Shown here: positions 47,593-55,505 of the stretch, in pieces
Position numbering within the stretch: position 1 is the stretch's first letter
Layout of the letters: each line of letters begins with the position of its first letter
Source: an uncultured Lactobacillaceae bacterium
Lineage (GTDB): Bacteria; Bacillota; Bacilli; Lactobacillales; Lactobacillaceae
Length of the DNA stretch: 64,000 nucleotides
Assembly (NCBI GenBank): GCA_945273735.1
Contig: CALYPJ010000001.1
Span: forward strand, 62,001 to 126,000
Direction: 5' to 3'
Notes under the pieces: model-generated
The model's database searches: none
Told to the model about the DNA's origin: nothing
The model's input: only the letters and a program-made list of their open reading frames with translations
Position numbers and translations under genes: made by a program

Positions 47593-48078
47593 TTGATTGT
47601 AAATTTAATGGCCCAGCAAGGTAATGCAGGAGCTAATATGGTACAGATGATACTTTTGTTTGTTGTTTTTTTTGGCGCAATGTACTTTATTAGCATTCGA
47701 CCGCAAAAGAAAAGGATGGCAGCTCAACAGGAAAAGCTTTCAAAAGTTAAGAAGGGTGATTCTGTGATTATTAGAAGTGGGTTGCACGGTAAAGTTGATT
47801 CTGTGAATCAAGAAAAAAGGATTTTTGTTTTAGATGCTAATGGAATTTTACTTACTTTTGAATTAGGAGCAATTTTACAAATCGTTAGTGAAAATAAAAA
47901 TGTTAGTTCTGAACATTTAAATACTAAAGATGATACGGATACGGCTGAAACTCAAGAGGTAAAGAATACTTCTTCAGAGACTAAAAAAAACAAAGAAGAA
48001 GCATCAATATCTACTTCGTCTAACGCCGATAAGAATGAAGATACCCCTAAAATAGATCAACAAAATCAAGAAAAATAG
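47593..48078 (+). CDS. yajC: Preprotein translocase subunit YajC
   Basis: 161 residues. One membrane segment near the N-terminus (MVQMILLFVVFFGAMYFISI) is followed by the conserved RPQKKRMAAQQEKLSKVKKGD and a small beta domain (VIIRSGLHGKVDSV). YajC associates with SecDF. The last ~55 residues are a low-complexity N/T/E/K/S tail, making the protein longer than the usual ~100-residue YajC. The start is TTG 47593, 8 bases after GAGG; ATG 47608 would be a shorter alternative. Confidence 0.88.
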   Translation: MIVNLMAQQGNAGANMVQMILLFVVFFGAMYFISIRPQKKRMAAQQEKLSKVKKGDSVIIRSGLHGKVDSVNQEKRIFVLDANGILLTFELGAILQIVSENKNVSSEHLNTKDDTDTAETQEVKNTSSETKKNKEEASISTSSNADKNEDTPKIDQQNQEK

Positions 48079-48100
48079 TTATCAGAAATGAGATCCAATT

Positions 48101-49567
48101 TTGGAAAAAGAAAATAATGCTTTATTTATTATTTTTGGTGGTTCTGGCGATTTAGCTAAAAGGAAATTATATCCCGCCTTGTTTCGATTATTTTTAAGTG
48201 GATCATTAAAAACAAACTTTGCAGTAATCGGAACTTCTCGTCGAGAATGGCCAGATGATTATTACCAAAATATTGTATATATGGCAATTAAAAATGTTGG
48301 TAAAGCTGGCGATGATGTAAGACGTAAATTTATTAAGCATTTTTTTTATCAAGCAAATGATGTGACGGATCTTAATCATTTTCAAATTTTAAAGAAGCGA
48401 TCACAATCTATTGCAGATAAATGGCAAATTACTGGAGCTTGGATTTATTATTTGGCAATGTCACCTAATTTCTTCGGTACTATAGCTGAAAATTTAGCAA
48501 AATCTAATTTTTTAGATTCTAATCATCCCAATCGTTTAGTAATCGAGAAACCTTTTGGTCATAGTTTATCTAGTGCTCAGAAATTAAATCGATCGATACA
48601 AAAGGCATTTTCTGAAAATGATATTTATCGAATTGACCATTATTTAGGTAAAGAAATTGTTCAAAATATATTGCCTTTGCGTTTTAGTAATCCCTTAATT
48701 AAAGGAATTTGGAATCAAAAATTTATTAGTAATTTTCAGATTACTCTTGCTGAGAGAGTAGGAGTTGAACAACGTGCAGGGTATTATGAAGAAGCTGGTG
48801 CTTTGCGAGATATGTTTCAAAATCATATTGCTCAGTTAATTTCACTTTTGATTATGGATGAACCTGCAAGTTTACAGACAAAAGATTTAGTTCGAAGTAA
48901 AGCTCAAGCTTTATCGAATATTCAAGAATTAGATTATAAAAATATTTCTAACAATTTTGTTCGTGGTCAATATACAGTTGGTTCTGGTTTTAAAGGTTAT
49001 CGTGAAGAAGAAGGAGTAGCTGCTGATTCTCAAATTGAAACTTATGTAGCTGGAAAATTGAGTCCACTTGCCGGCCCTTTAAAGGGAGTTCCAATATATT
49101 TTCGTACTGGGAAACGTCTTAAGCAGAAGGTAACAAGGATTGATGTAGTTTTTAAAGAATCCACAAACAATATCTATCAAAGCAAGACAATATCAGATAT
49201 TCCTAATGTTTTGACAATTTTAGTTGATCCTATATCAGGATTTAAGTTAAATTATCAATCCAAAGCGATTGGTGATCGTCAAGATTTGCAAAAATTTTCT
49301 TTAAGGCGAGAATTTAATGTTACTGAACGTCAAAAAATGCCTGAAGCTTATCAACGTCTTTTTCATGATGTATTGAATGGAGATAAGACTAATTTTGTTC
49401 AGTGGAATCAATTGTGTGCTTCTTGGAGGATTACTGATCAAGTAATTGATTGTTGGAATAAGCAGCAAATACCTACTGATTTCTTTTATCCGGCTGGTTC
49501 AATGGGACCGAAAGCAGCAGATAGTTTGTTAGCTAAAGATCATCATTTTTGGGTTTTTCGTGGATAA
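48101..49567 (+). CDS. zwf: Glucose-6-phosphate 1-dehydrogenase
   Basis: This 488-residue NAD(P)-dependent dehydrogenase oxidises glucose 6-phosphate, entering the pentose-phosphate or phosphoketolase route. Motifs: the coenzyme fold FGGSGDLAKRKLYPALF, VIEKPFGHS, the substrate site YRIDHYLGKE and GVEQRAGYYEEAGALRDM. It starts at TTG 48101. It is the only oxidative pentose-phosphate gene in the window; its neighbours do not share the pathway. Confidence 0.95.
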   Translation: MEKENNALFIIFGGSGDLAKRKLYPALFRLFLSGSLKTNFAVIGTSRREWPDDYYQNIVYMAIKNVGKAGDDVRRKFIKHFFYQANDVTDLNHFQILKKRSQSIADKWQITGAWIYYLAMSPNFFGTIAENLAKSNFLDSNHPNRLVIEKPFGHSLSSAQKLNRSIQKAFSENDIYRIDHYLGKEIVQNILPLRFSNPLIKGIWNQKFISNFQITLAERVGVEQRAGYYEEAGALRDMFQNHIAQLISLLIMDEPASLQTKDLVRSKAQALSNIQELDYKNISNNFVRGQYTVGSGFKGYREEEGVAADSQIETYVAGKLSPLAGPLKGVPIYFRTGKRLKQKVTRIDVVFKESTNNIYQSKTISDIPNVLTILVDPISGFKLNYQSKAIGDRQDLQKFSLRREFNVTERQKMPEAYQRLFHDVLNGDKTNFVQWNQLCASWRITDQVIDCWNKQQIPTDFFYPAGSMGPKAADSLLAKDHHFWVFRG

Positions 49568-49588
49568 TAAATAGAAGAAGGTTTAGTA

Positions 49589-50539
49589 ATGAATGACCAA
49601 GTAGAACAAATTATTAAAGAGATTAAAGCACATTACAAAATCATTGTTTTACGTCATCAATCACCAGATCCTGATGCTCTAGGATCACAGCTTGGATTAG
49701 CAAGTATCTTACATGCTTCTTTTCCAGCAAAAATAATTAAAGTTGGTGGAAAAAATAATGGTTCTTTGAGTTGGATAGGTAAAATGGATCAATTAACTGA
49801 TGAGGATTTTAAAGATGCATTAGTTATTGTTACGGATACAGCAAATACACCCAGAATTGATGATCAGCGCTATAATTCAGGTCATAGTTTAATTAAAATT
49901 GATCATCATCCTGATGATGATCATTATGGATTTTTAAATTTCGTTTTTCCAAAATCTTCAAGTACCTGTGAAGTTTTATGGAATTTAGTCGAACAATCAA
50001 ATGGACAGTTAAAGATTAACGATGATGCTGCTCGTTATTTATATATTGGTTTAGTTGGAGATACAGGTCGTTTTCTTTATTCAAATACTTCTGCTAACAC
50101 TTTTAAAGTAGCTGCTGATTTATTAACGTATAAATTTAATGCCAATAAAATTTCAGAACGATTAAGTGAAATTACTTTAGCTCAGGGACGTTTACAAGGA
50201 TATGTTTTAGATCATCTTACTATTAGTAAGAGTGGTGCAGCAATGGCGATTATTTACTTAGACACATTAAGAGAATTTGGTTTAAATATGGATCAAGCCC
50301 ATACAATTGTTGGAGTTCCAGGACTTTTGAATAATGTTAAAGCATGGGTCGTTTTTGTACAAAAACGTGATTTGAGTTTTAGAGTACATCTAAGGTCTAA
50401 GGAAGTTCCAATCAATGAAATTGCTAAAGAACATCATGGTGGAGGTCATAATTTGGCTTCGGGTGCTGATGCTGAAGATGAACGTGAATTAGAAAAAATT
50501 TATAAAGAATTGGAAAGAGCGGTAGAAAGTTATAAATAA
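49589..50539 (+). CDS. nrnA: DHH/DHHA1 phosphoesterase, NrnA-type oligoribonuclease / pAp phosphatase
   Basis: This 316-residue protein has the DHH-domain metal motifs RHQSPDPDALGSQLGLA, VTDTANTPRID and IKIDHHPDDDHYG, and a DHHA1 domain ending GGGHNLASGADAE. NrnA degrades short RNA oligomers and dephosphorylates pAp. The DEAD-box gene follows with its frame overlapping the end of nrnA, implying coupling with RNA metabolism. Confidence 0.9.
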   Translation: MNDQVEQIIKEIKAHYKIIVLRHQSPDPDALGSQLGLASILHASFPAKIIKVGGKNNGSLSWIGKMDQLTDEDFKDALVIVTDTANTPRIDDQRYNSGHSLIKIDHHPDDDHYGFLNFVFPKSSSTCEVLWNLVEQSNGQLKINDDAARYLYIGLVGDTGRFLYSNTSANTFKVAADLLTYKFNANKISERLSEITLAQGRLQGYVLDHLTISKSGAAMAIIYLDTLREFGLNMDQAHTIVGVPGLLNNVKAWVVFVQKRDLSFRVHLRSKEVPINEIAKEHHGGGHNLASGADAEDERELEKIYKELERAVESYK

Positions 50540-51833
50540 TAAAAATTCATTTGCTAATTTTAAATTTAAACCTGAATTATTAACTGTAATTACTAAATTA
50601 GGTTTTAAAAAGCCAACTAAAGTTCAAGAAAAAATTTTTTCAAGCGCTTTAAAAAGAGAAAACGTAATTGGTGTATCTGAAACGGGTAGTGGGAAAAGCC
50701 ACGCCTTTTTATTGCCTATCTTTAATAATCTAAATTTAAATAAAAAAAAAATTCAGGCAATAATTGTTTTACCTAGTCGGGAATTAGCTGAACAACTTTA
50801 TCAGATGTCGCAAGAAATTAATAATTTTTTATCAGAATCCTTCAAGATTCAGCTCTTAATTGGTGGTAAAGATATAAAAGAATTACAAAAGAAAGTTTGT
50901 CATAATCAGCCGCAAATAATAGTAGGGACACCGGGAAGAATTGTCAGCCTTCTTTCAGAAATTAAAGCAAACATGGCTGATTTTGTAACTTTAGTTATTG
51001 ATGAAGCAGATATGACTTTAGATTTAGGTAATGCTTCAGATTTACAGCTTATTTTGGAAAGCATGCCAATACATTCTCAATTTATGTTTTTTTCGGCGAC
51101 AATAAATGAACAGTTACAAGCATTAATTAAAAAATATTTACATAGTTCAATAACCATTAAGCAAACTAATTCACATCAAATAATTAATAAAAATGTAACT
51201 AATTACTTGATTGATCCACATAATTTAAGTCATGAAGAGTTAATTTACCGTTTAATCACCCGACAACCGGAGTATTTGGTTTTTATTTTTGCTAACACTA
51301 AAAAACGTGTAGAAGAAATTTATCATTTTTTACATGATAAAGGCTTAAAAGTTGCTCAAATGCATGGAGATCTTCCAAGTCGTAGGCGTCATCAAGTTAT
51401 GAAACGAATACTTAACTTAGACTTTAATTTTGTCGTTACTACTGATTTGGCTGCAAGAGGTATTGATATTCCGGGAATTTCTTTAGTAATTAATGACGAT
51501 ATTCCAAATAATTTAGAATACTTCGTTCATCGAGTTGGTCGAACTGCTAGAATGGGGAACAAAGGTTTAGCAATTACGGTAATTAGTCGACATGATCAAA
51601 AAGTTCAAAAATTACAAGAAAAAGGAATTAAATTTCAGGAAGTACGTTTATTTAATGGGCAATTTCAAAAAATTGCATTACGTAAAAAGCGACAAGAACG
51701 TCAAAAAAATTATTATTCAAAACAGCAAAGTATGGTGGTTATCCCCAAACGGATGAAGAAAGTAAAACCTGGGTATAAACGGCGCATTAAATCTTTTAAA
51801 AAAAGACAAATTAATAGGAAGCTGAAAAAATGA
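50532..51833 (+). CDS. DEAD-box RNA helicase lacking a canonical start codon
   Basis: About 433 residues from 50532. The helicase motifs are complete: Q motif (LGFKKPTKVQEKIF), I (SETGSGKS), Ia (LPSRELAEQ), Ib (VGTPGR), II (IDEAD), III (FSATI), V (TTDLAARGID) and VI (HRVGRTARMG), then a Lys/Arg-rich tail. The frame is open from 50526, but no ATG, GTG or TTG occurs before TTG 50712, which lies after motif I; starting there would delete ATP binding. By family alignment the true start is near ATA 50532 (protein INNKNSFANFKF), overlapping the nrnA stop. Either a rare start codon, coupled re-initiation, a mutated start or a sequence error explains this. Confidence 0.85.
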   Translation: MNNKNSFANFKFKPELLTVITKLGFKKPTKVQEKIFSSALKRENVIGVSETGSGKSHAFLLPIFNNLNLNKKKIQAIIVLPSRELAEQLYQMSQEINNFLSESFKIQLLIGGKDIKELQKKVCHNQPQIIVGTPGRIVSLLSEIKANMADFVTLVIDEADMTLDLGNASDLQLILESMPIHSQFMFFSATINEQLQALIKKYLHSSITIKQTNSHQIINKNVTNYLIDPHNLSHEELIYRLITRQPEYLVFIFANTKKRVEEIYHFLHDKGLKVAQMHGDLPSRRRHQVMKRILNLDFNFVVTTDLAARGIDIPGISLVINDDIPNNLEYFVHRVGRTARMGNKGLAITVISRHDQKVQKLQEKGIKFQEVRLFNGQFQKIALRKKRQERQKNYYSKQQSMVVIPKRMKKVKPGYKRRIKSFKKRQINRKLKK

Positions 51834-52801
51834 CAAAAGAAAGGGATCTACTTAATGCAAATGGTTGGAATAGCCTTGATTTGAATCGACAAAAAAAAGT
51901 TTTGCAACAAATTCTTCGCTATTTTGTAAGTCCTTTAAGCGAAGTTCAAAATTTAGAAGTAGTAGAACATCGCTTTAAAAATGAATTATATCAAATTTGG
52001 CAAGTTGTTATTGATGGATTACGCTATATTTTTATTCCCGGTAAAGAACATTTCCAAACTTCATATAATTGGGAATATTTTGTCAAAATGAATCAGCTAC
52101 TTTTTAACCATAATAAAAAAAAAGAATTGGCTGAAGCTAATAATTTTTTTAAGTATGCTAAAAATTATACGATTAATAACCATGTTAAAAAAAGAATTGA
52201 TCCATTTTTAGTATCAATAAAAGCAATTCCAATTGAAGGAATACCAGTAGGTTATTATAATTTATATGATGGGCGTCAAATTATACCCCAAAAATACTTG
52301 GATAAAAATGGACAAGAATTAAATAAATTATTTAAAACTCATAAATCTACTAACCATTTCATGTTAATGGAAAATTCATTAGAAAAAGAAGCTATGATCT
52401 TGCAAAAAAGCTTAACGTTACCAGGCCAACTAATGGAAAAATTTTCTAAAAAAGGTGTAAATTTTATTAGTGCGGATGAATATTATTATTTAAAAGGTAG
52501 TTCTAAAGCAACCTTCTTTCCTTGGGGTGATAGTTTAAATCCTCATGATATTGACCGTTTGTTTTATCTACCCAACCTTTTTGGTTTAAAAATTGAAAAA
52601 AATGATAATCGCTATTTGATTACTGATAATCCATTTCGATATTTAGAAGGACCAGTGCTTTCTGAAGGCATTTTGACTAAATATTTAAAATATGCAAGTT
52701 TTTTTGATAGTGGTTTTATTCCGGATTTTGATTATTTTAAAAAACCCATTTCTCAATGGCAAATGGAATATCGTCCAGTCATTAGAATAAAAATTGATTA
52801 G
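51830..52801 (+). CDS. Unknown protein with an FGE/SUMF1-like segment
   Basis: 323 residues, starting four bases inside the helicase gene (ATGA) and ending 14 bases before alaS. There is no signal peptide or membrane segment. Residues about 215-245 (FISADEYYYLKGSSKATFFP then WGDSL) resemble the core of formylglycine-generating-enzyme/C-type-lectin folds (LPTEAEWEYAARGG...PWGD). I recognise no catalytic cysteines of a true FGE, so a structural or binding role is more likely. The N-terminal half (YQIWQVVIDGLRYIFIPGKE) matches nothing I can name. Its tight placement suggests co-expression with the helicase. Confidence 0.75.
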   Translation: MTKERDLLNANGWNSLDLNRQKKVLQQILRYFVSPLSEVQNLEVVEHRFKNELYQIWQVVIDGLRYIFIPGKEHFQTSYNWEYFVKMNQLLFNHNKKKELAEANNFFKYAKNYTINNHVKKRIDPFLVSIKAIPIEGIPVGYYNLYDGRQIIPQKYLDKNGQELNKLFKTHKSTNHFMLMENSLEKEAMILQKSLTLPGQLMEKFSKKGVNFISADEYYYLKGSSKATFFPWGDSLNPHDIDRLFYLPNLFGLKIEKNDNRYLITDNPFRYLEGPVLSEGILTKYLKYASFFDSGFIPDFDYFKKPISQWQMEYRPVIRIKID

Positions 52802-52815
52802 GTAAGAGGTAAATT

Positions 52816-55458
52816 TTGAAAAATTTGACAAGTACACAAGTCCGAAAAATGTTCTTAGATTTTTTTAAGTCTAAAGGTCATGAGATTGAACCTAGTTCTT
52901 CTTTGATTCCTAGAGATGATCCTTCTTTACTTTGGATTAACTCTGGAGTTGCTACAATGAAGAAATATTTTGATGGTAGTATTGTTCCATTAAACCCACG
53001 AATGGCTAGTTCACAAAAAAGTATACGAACAAATGACATTGAAAATGTTGGTAAAACTGCTCGGCACTTAACTTTTTTTGAAATGTTAGGAAACTTTTCA
53101 GTTGGTGACTATTTCAAAAAAGAAGCAATTTCTTGGGCTTGGGAGCTCTTGACTAGTCAACAATGGTTCGCATTTGATCCTCAAAAACTATATGTTACGG
53201 TTTATCCAAAAGATCATGATACTCGTAGCTTGTGGGAAAAAAATGGAGTAAAAGTTGATCACATTTATTTAAATGATGATAATTTTTGGGATATCGGTGG
53301 AGGACCTTCTGGCCCGGATACTGAAATTTTTTATGATCGAGGTCAAGAATTTAATGATGTAAGCGAAGATGATCCTGAAAATTATCCAGGTGGTGAAAAC
53401 GCCCGATATTTAGAAATATGGAATATTGTTTTTTCTGAGTTTAATCATTTACCAGACGGTTCTTATGTTGAACAGCCACACAAAAATATTGATACTGGGA
53501 TGGGATTAGAACGAGTAGTTTCAGTATTTCAAAATGCTCCAACCAATTATGAAACAGATTTATTTTTGCCAATCATTCATCAAATTGAAAAATATACTGT
53601 AAAGAAGTACGGTGATGCTAAACAAAGTGATAGTGCTTTTAAAATAATTGCAGATCATGTTCGTACATTAACTTTCGCAATTAGTGATGGAGCTATACCG
53701 TCAAATTCAGGGAGAGGGTATGTTTTAAGACGTTTATTACGCCGAGCAGTACTAAATGGTCATCGGTTAGGAATTAAAACACACTTTTTAGCAAATTTAG
53801 TACCAATAGTTGCAAATAATATGAAGGGATACTATCCTGAATTGAGTCAGAATCAGTCTAAAATTCAAACTGTTGTTAATCAAGAGGAAGCAAAATTTTC
53901 GGCCACTTTAAATGAAGGTTTGAAACTTTTAAATTCGGTTATCTATTCTTCAAAGGTTCAAAATAAAAAAATTATTTCAGGTGTAGATGTTTTCAAATTG
54001 TTTGATACTTATGGCTTTCCTGTTGAATTGACAGCAGAGTATGCTGGAGAACAAGGTATTAAAATTGACCAAAATGGTTATAAACAAGAAATGGCTAAAC
54101 AAAAGTTGCGGGCTCGTAAAGCACGAGGGACTCAGGTATCTATGGGTAGTCAAAATAAAAATCTTTTAGATTACCAAAAACCAAGTGTTTATTTAGGGTA
54201 TACGCAATTGGATGTTGCTAGCTGTAAGTTAGAGCTTTTATTAAGTAATAATAAAAAAGCTAATTTTGTTAAAGATGGTTCAGCAATCGCTATTTTTGAT
54301 AAAACACCTTTTTACGGTGAGCGTGGAGGACAAGTTGGTGATACCGGATGGATTTATGATCAAGATCAAAAGCTTATTGCTAAAGTCACAGATACCAAAC
54401 ATGCTCCAAATGACCAAAATATGCACTTTTTAAAAGTATTTGAAACCATTAAAGTTGGTGAAAGTTACCATTTAAAAGTTGATGCAGTTCGTAATGAAAG
54501 AATCAAACGTAATCATACCGCTACTCATTTATTAGATGAGGCTCTGAGGGATGTTTTAGGAGAGAGTAGCCATCAAGCTGGTTCTTTGGTTGCACCTGAT
54601 TATCTTAGATTTGATTTTACTAGTGATAATAAGCTTAATGATGAACAATTAATTCAAGTTGAAAAAATTGTTAACGAAAAAATTTTTGCTAATTTACCTG
54701 TTACTAAAGAAGAAATGTCTTATCAAAAAGCAATTGATCAAGGCGCTGTGGCACTTTTCTCAGAAAAGTACGGTAATGTTGTACGAGTTGTAAAGATTGG
54801 CAGTTATTCTACTCAACTTTGTGGTGGAGATCATGTTGACCATACATCGGAAATAGGAATGTTTAAAATTATTGAATCAACTGGAATTGGATCCGGTGTT
54901 AGAAGAATTGTTGCTTTAACAGGTGACTGTCTTTATGAAAGCTTACTTACTCAAGATGAGCAAGTTCACCATTTGCTTAAAGAAATAGGTGTTTCAAAAG
55001 TAGCAGATGGTATAGAAAAAGTACAAAATTTAAGTCAGCATCTTAAGAAAACTGAAAAAGAGTTGGCAAGCATTGAAGAACAATTAGCTATTAAAGAAGC
55101 ACAAAGTCTTTTTAAGAATGTTCAAAAAGTGGGAAATATTTCTTATATTGCAGGCGTTTTACCAGGTTTAAGTACAAAAGAATTACGTGAGGTTTCTGAC
55201 CAATGGCGTAATCAAAAAATCTCAGACCTTTTAATTTTAGCTAGCAATAAAAATGGTAAAGCTGCTTTCTTAGTTGCTTTTGCTAAAGATAAAGCAACTA
55301 AGACATTTAATTCAAAAGAATTAATTAATAAATTTGCTCAAATTTTTGATGGTCATGGTGGAGGCAATATGTTATTAGCGGTTGCTGGAGGTAAAGCTTC
55401 TTCTAAAATCAAAGATGCAATAGAACAAGTTTCAAAAATTATTGCAAATTTTAATTAA
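52816..55458 (+). CDS. alaS: Alanyl-tRNA synthetase
   Basis: This 880-residue class II synthetase has the N-terminal catalytic core (SGVATMKKYFDG, RHLTFFEMLGNFSVGDYFK), the editing domain (HTATHLLDEALRDVLG with HxxxH, LCGGDHVDHTSEIG with Cys and His) and a C-terminal DHHA1-type C-Ala domain (HGGGNMLLAVAGG). It starts at TTG 52816 with an AGAGG SD. No T-box leader: only 14 bases separate it from the upstream gene. Confidence 0.96.
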   Translation: MKNLTSTQVRKMFLDFFKSKGHEIEPSSSLIPRDDPSLLWINSGVATMKKYFDGSIVPLNPRMASSQKSIRTNDIENVGKTARHLTFFEMLGNFSVGDYFKKEAISWAWELLTSQQWFAFDPQKLYVTVYPKDHDTRSLWEKNGVKVDHIYLNDDNFWDIGGGPSGPDTEIFYDRGQEFNDVSEDDPENYPGGENARYLEIWNIVFSEFNHLPDGSYVEQPHKNIDTGMGLERVVSVFQNAPTNYETDLFLPIIHQIEKYTVKKYGDAKQSDSAFKIIADHVRTLTFAISDGAIPSNSGRGYVLRRLLRRAVLNGHRLGIKTHFLANLVPIVANNMKGYYPELSQNQSKIQTVVNQEEAKFSATLNEGLKLLNSVIYSSKVQNKKIISGVDVFKLFDTYGFPVELTAEYAGEQGIKIDQNGYKQEMAKQKLRARKARGTQVSMGSQNKNLLDYQKPSVYLGYTQLDVASCKLELLLSNNKKANFVKDGSAIAIFDKTPFYGERGGQVGDTGWIYDQDQKLIAKVTDTKHAPNDQNMHFLKVFETIKVGESYHLKVDAVRNERIKRNHTATHLLDEALRDVLGESSHQAGSLVAPDYLRFDFTSDNKLNDEQLIQVEKIVNEKIFANLPVTKEEMSYQKAIDQGAVALFSEKYGNVVRVVKIGSYSTQLCGGDHVDHTSEIGMFKIIESTGIGSGVRRIVALTGDCLYESLLTQDEQVHHLLKEIGVSKVADGIEKVQNLSQHLKKTEKELASIEEQLAIKEAQSLFKNVQKVGNISYIAGVLPGLSTKELREVSDQWRNQKISDLLILASNKNGKAAFLVAFAKDKATKTFNSKELINKFAQIFDGHGGGNMLLAVAGGKASSKIKDAIEQVSKIIANFN

Positions 55459-55505
55459 ATGCATATAATCTTTGGGGTTAATTTTTAAAAAGAGAGGTAA
55501 ATTTA

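Noticed and set aside
52700..52816. T-box riboswitch for alaS (and for gltX or cysS)
   Set aside because: Intergenic gaps are only 10-60 bases and no specifier stem, T-box motif or antiterminator is visible.
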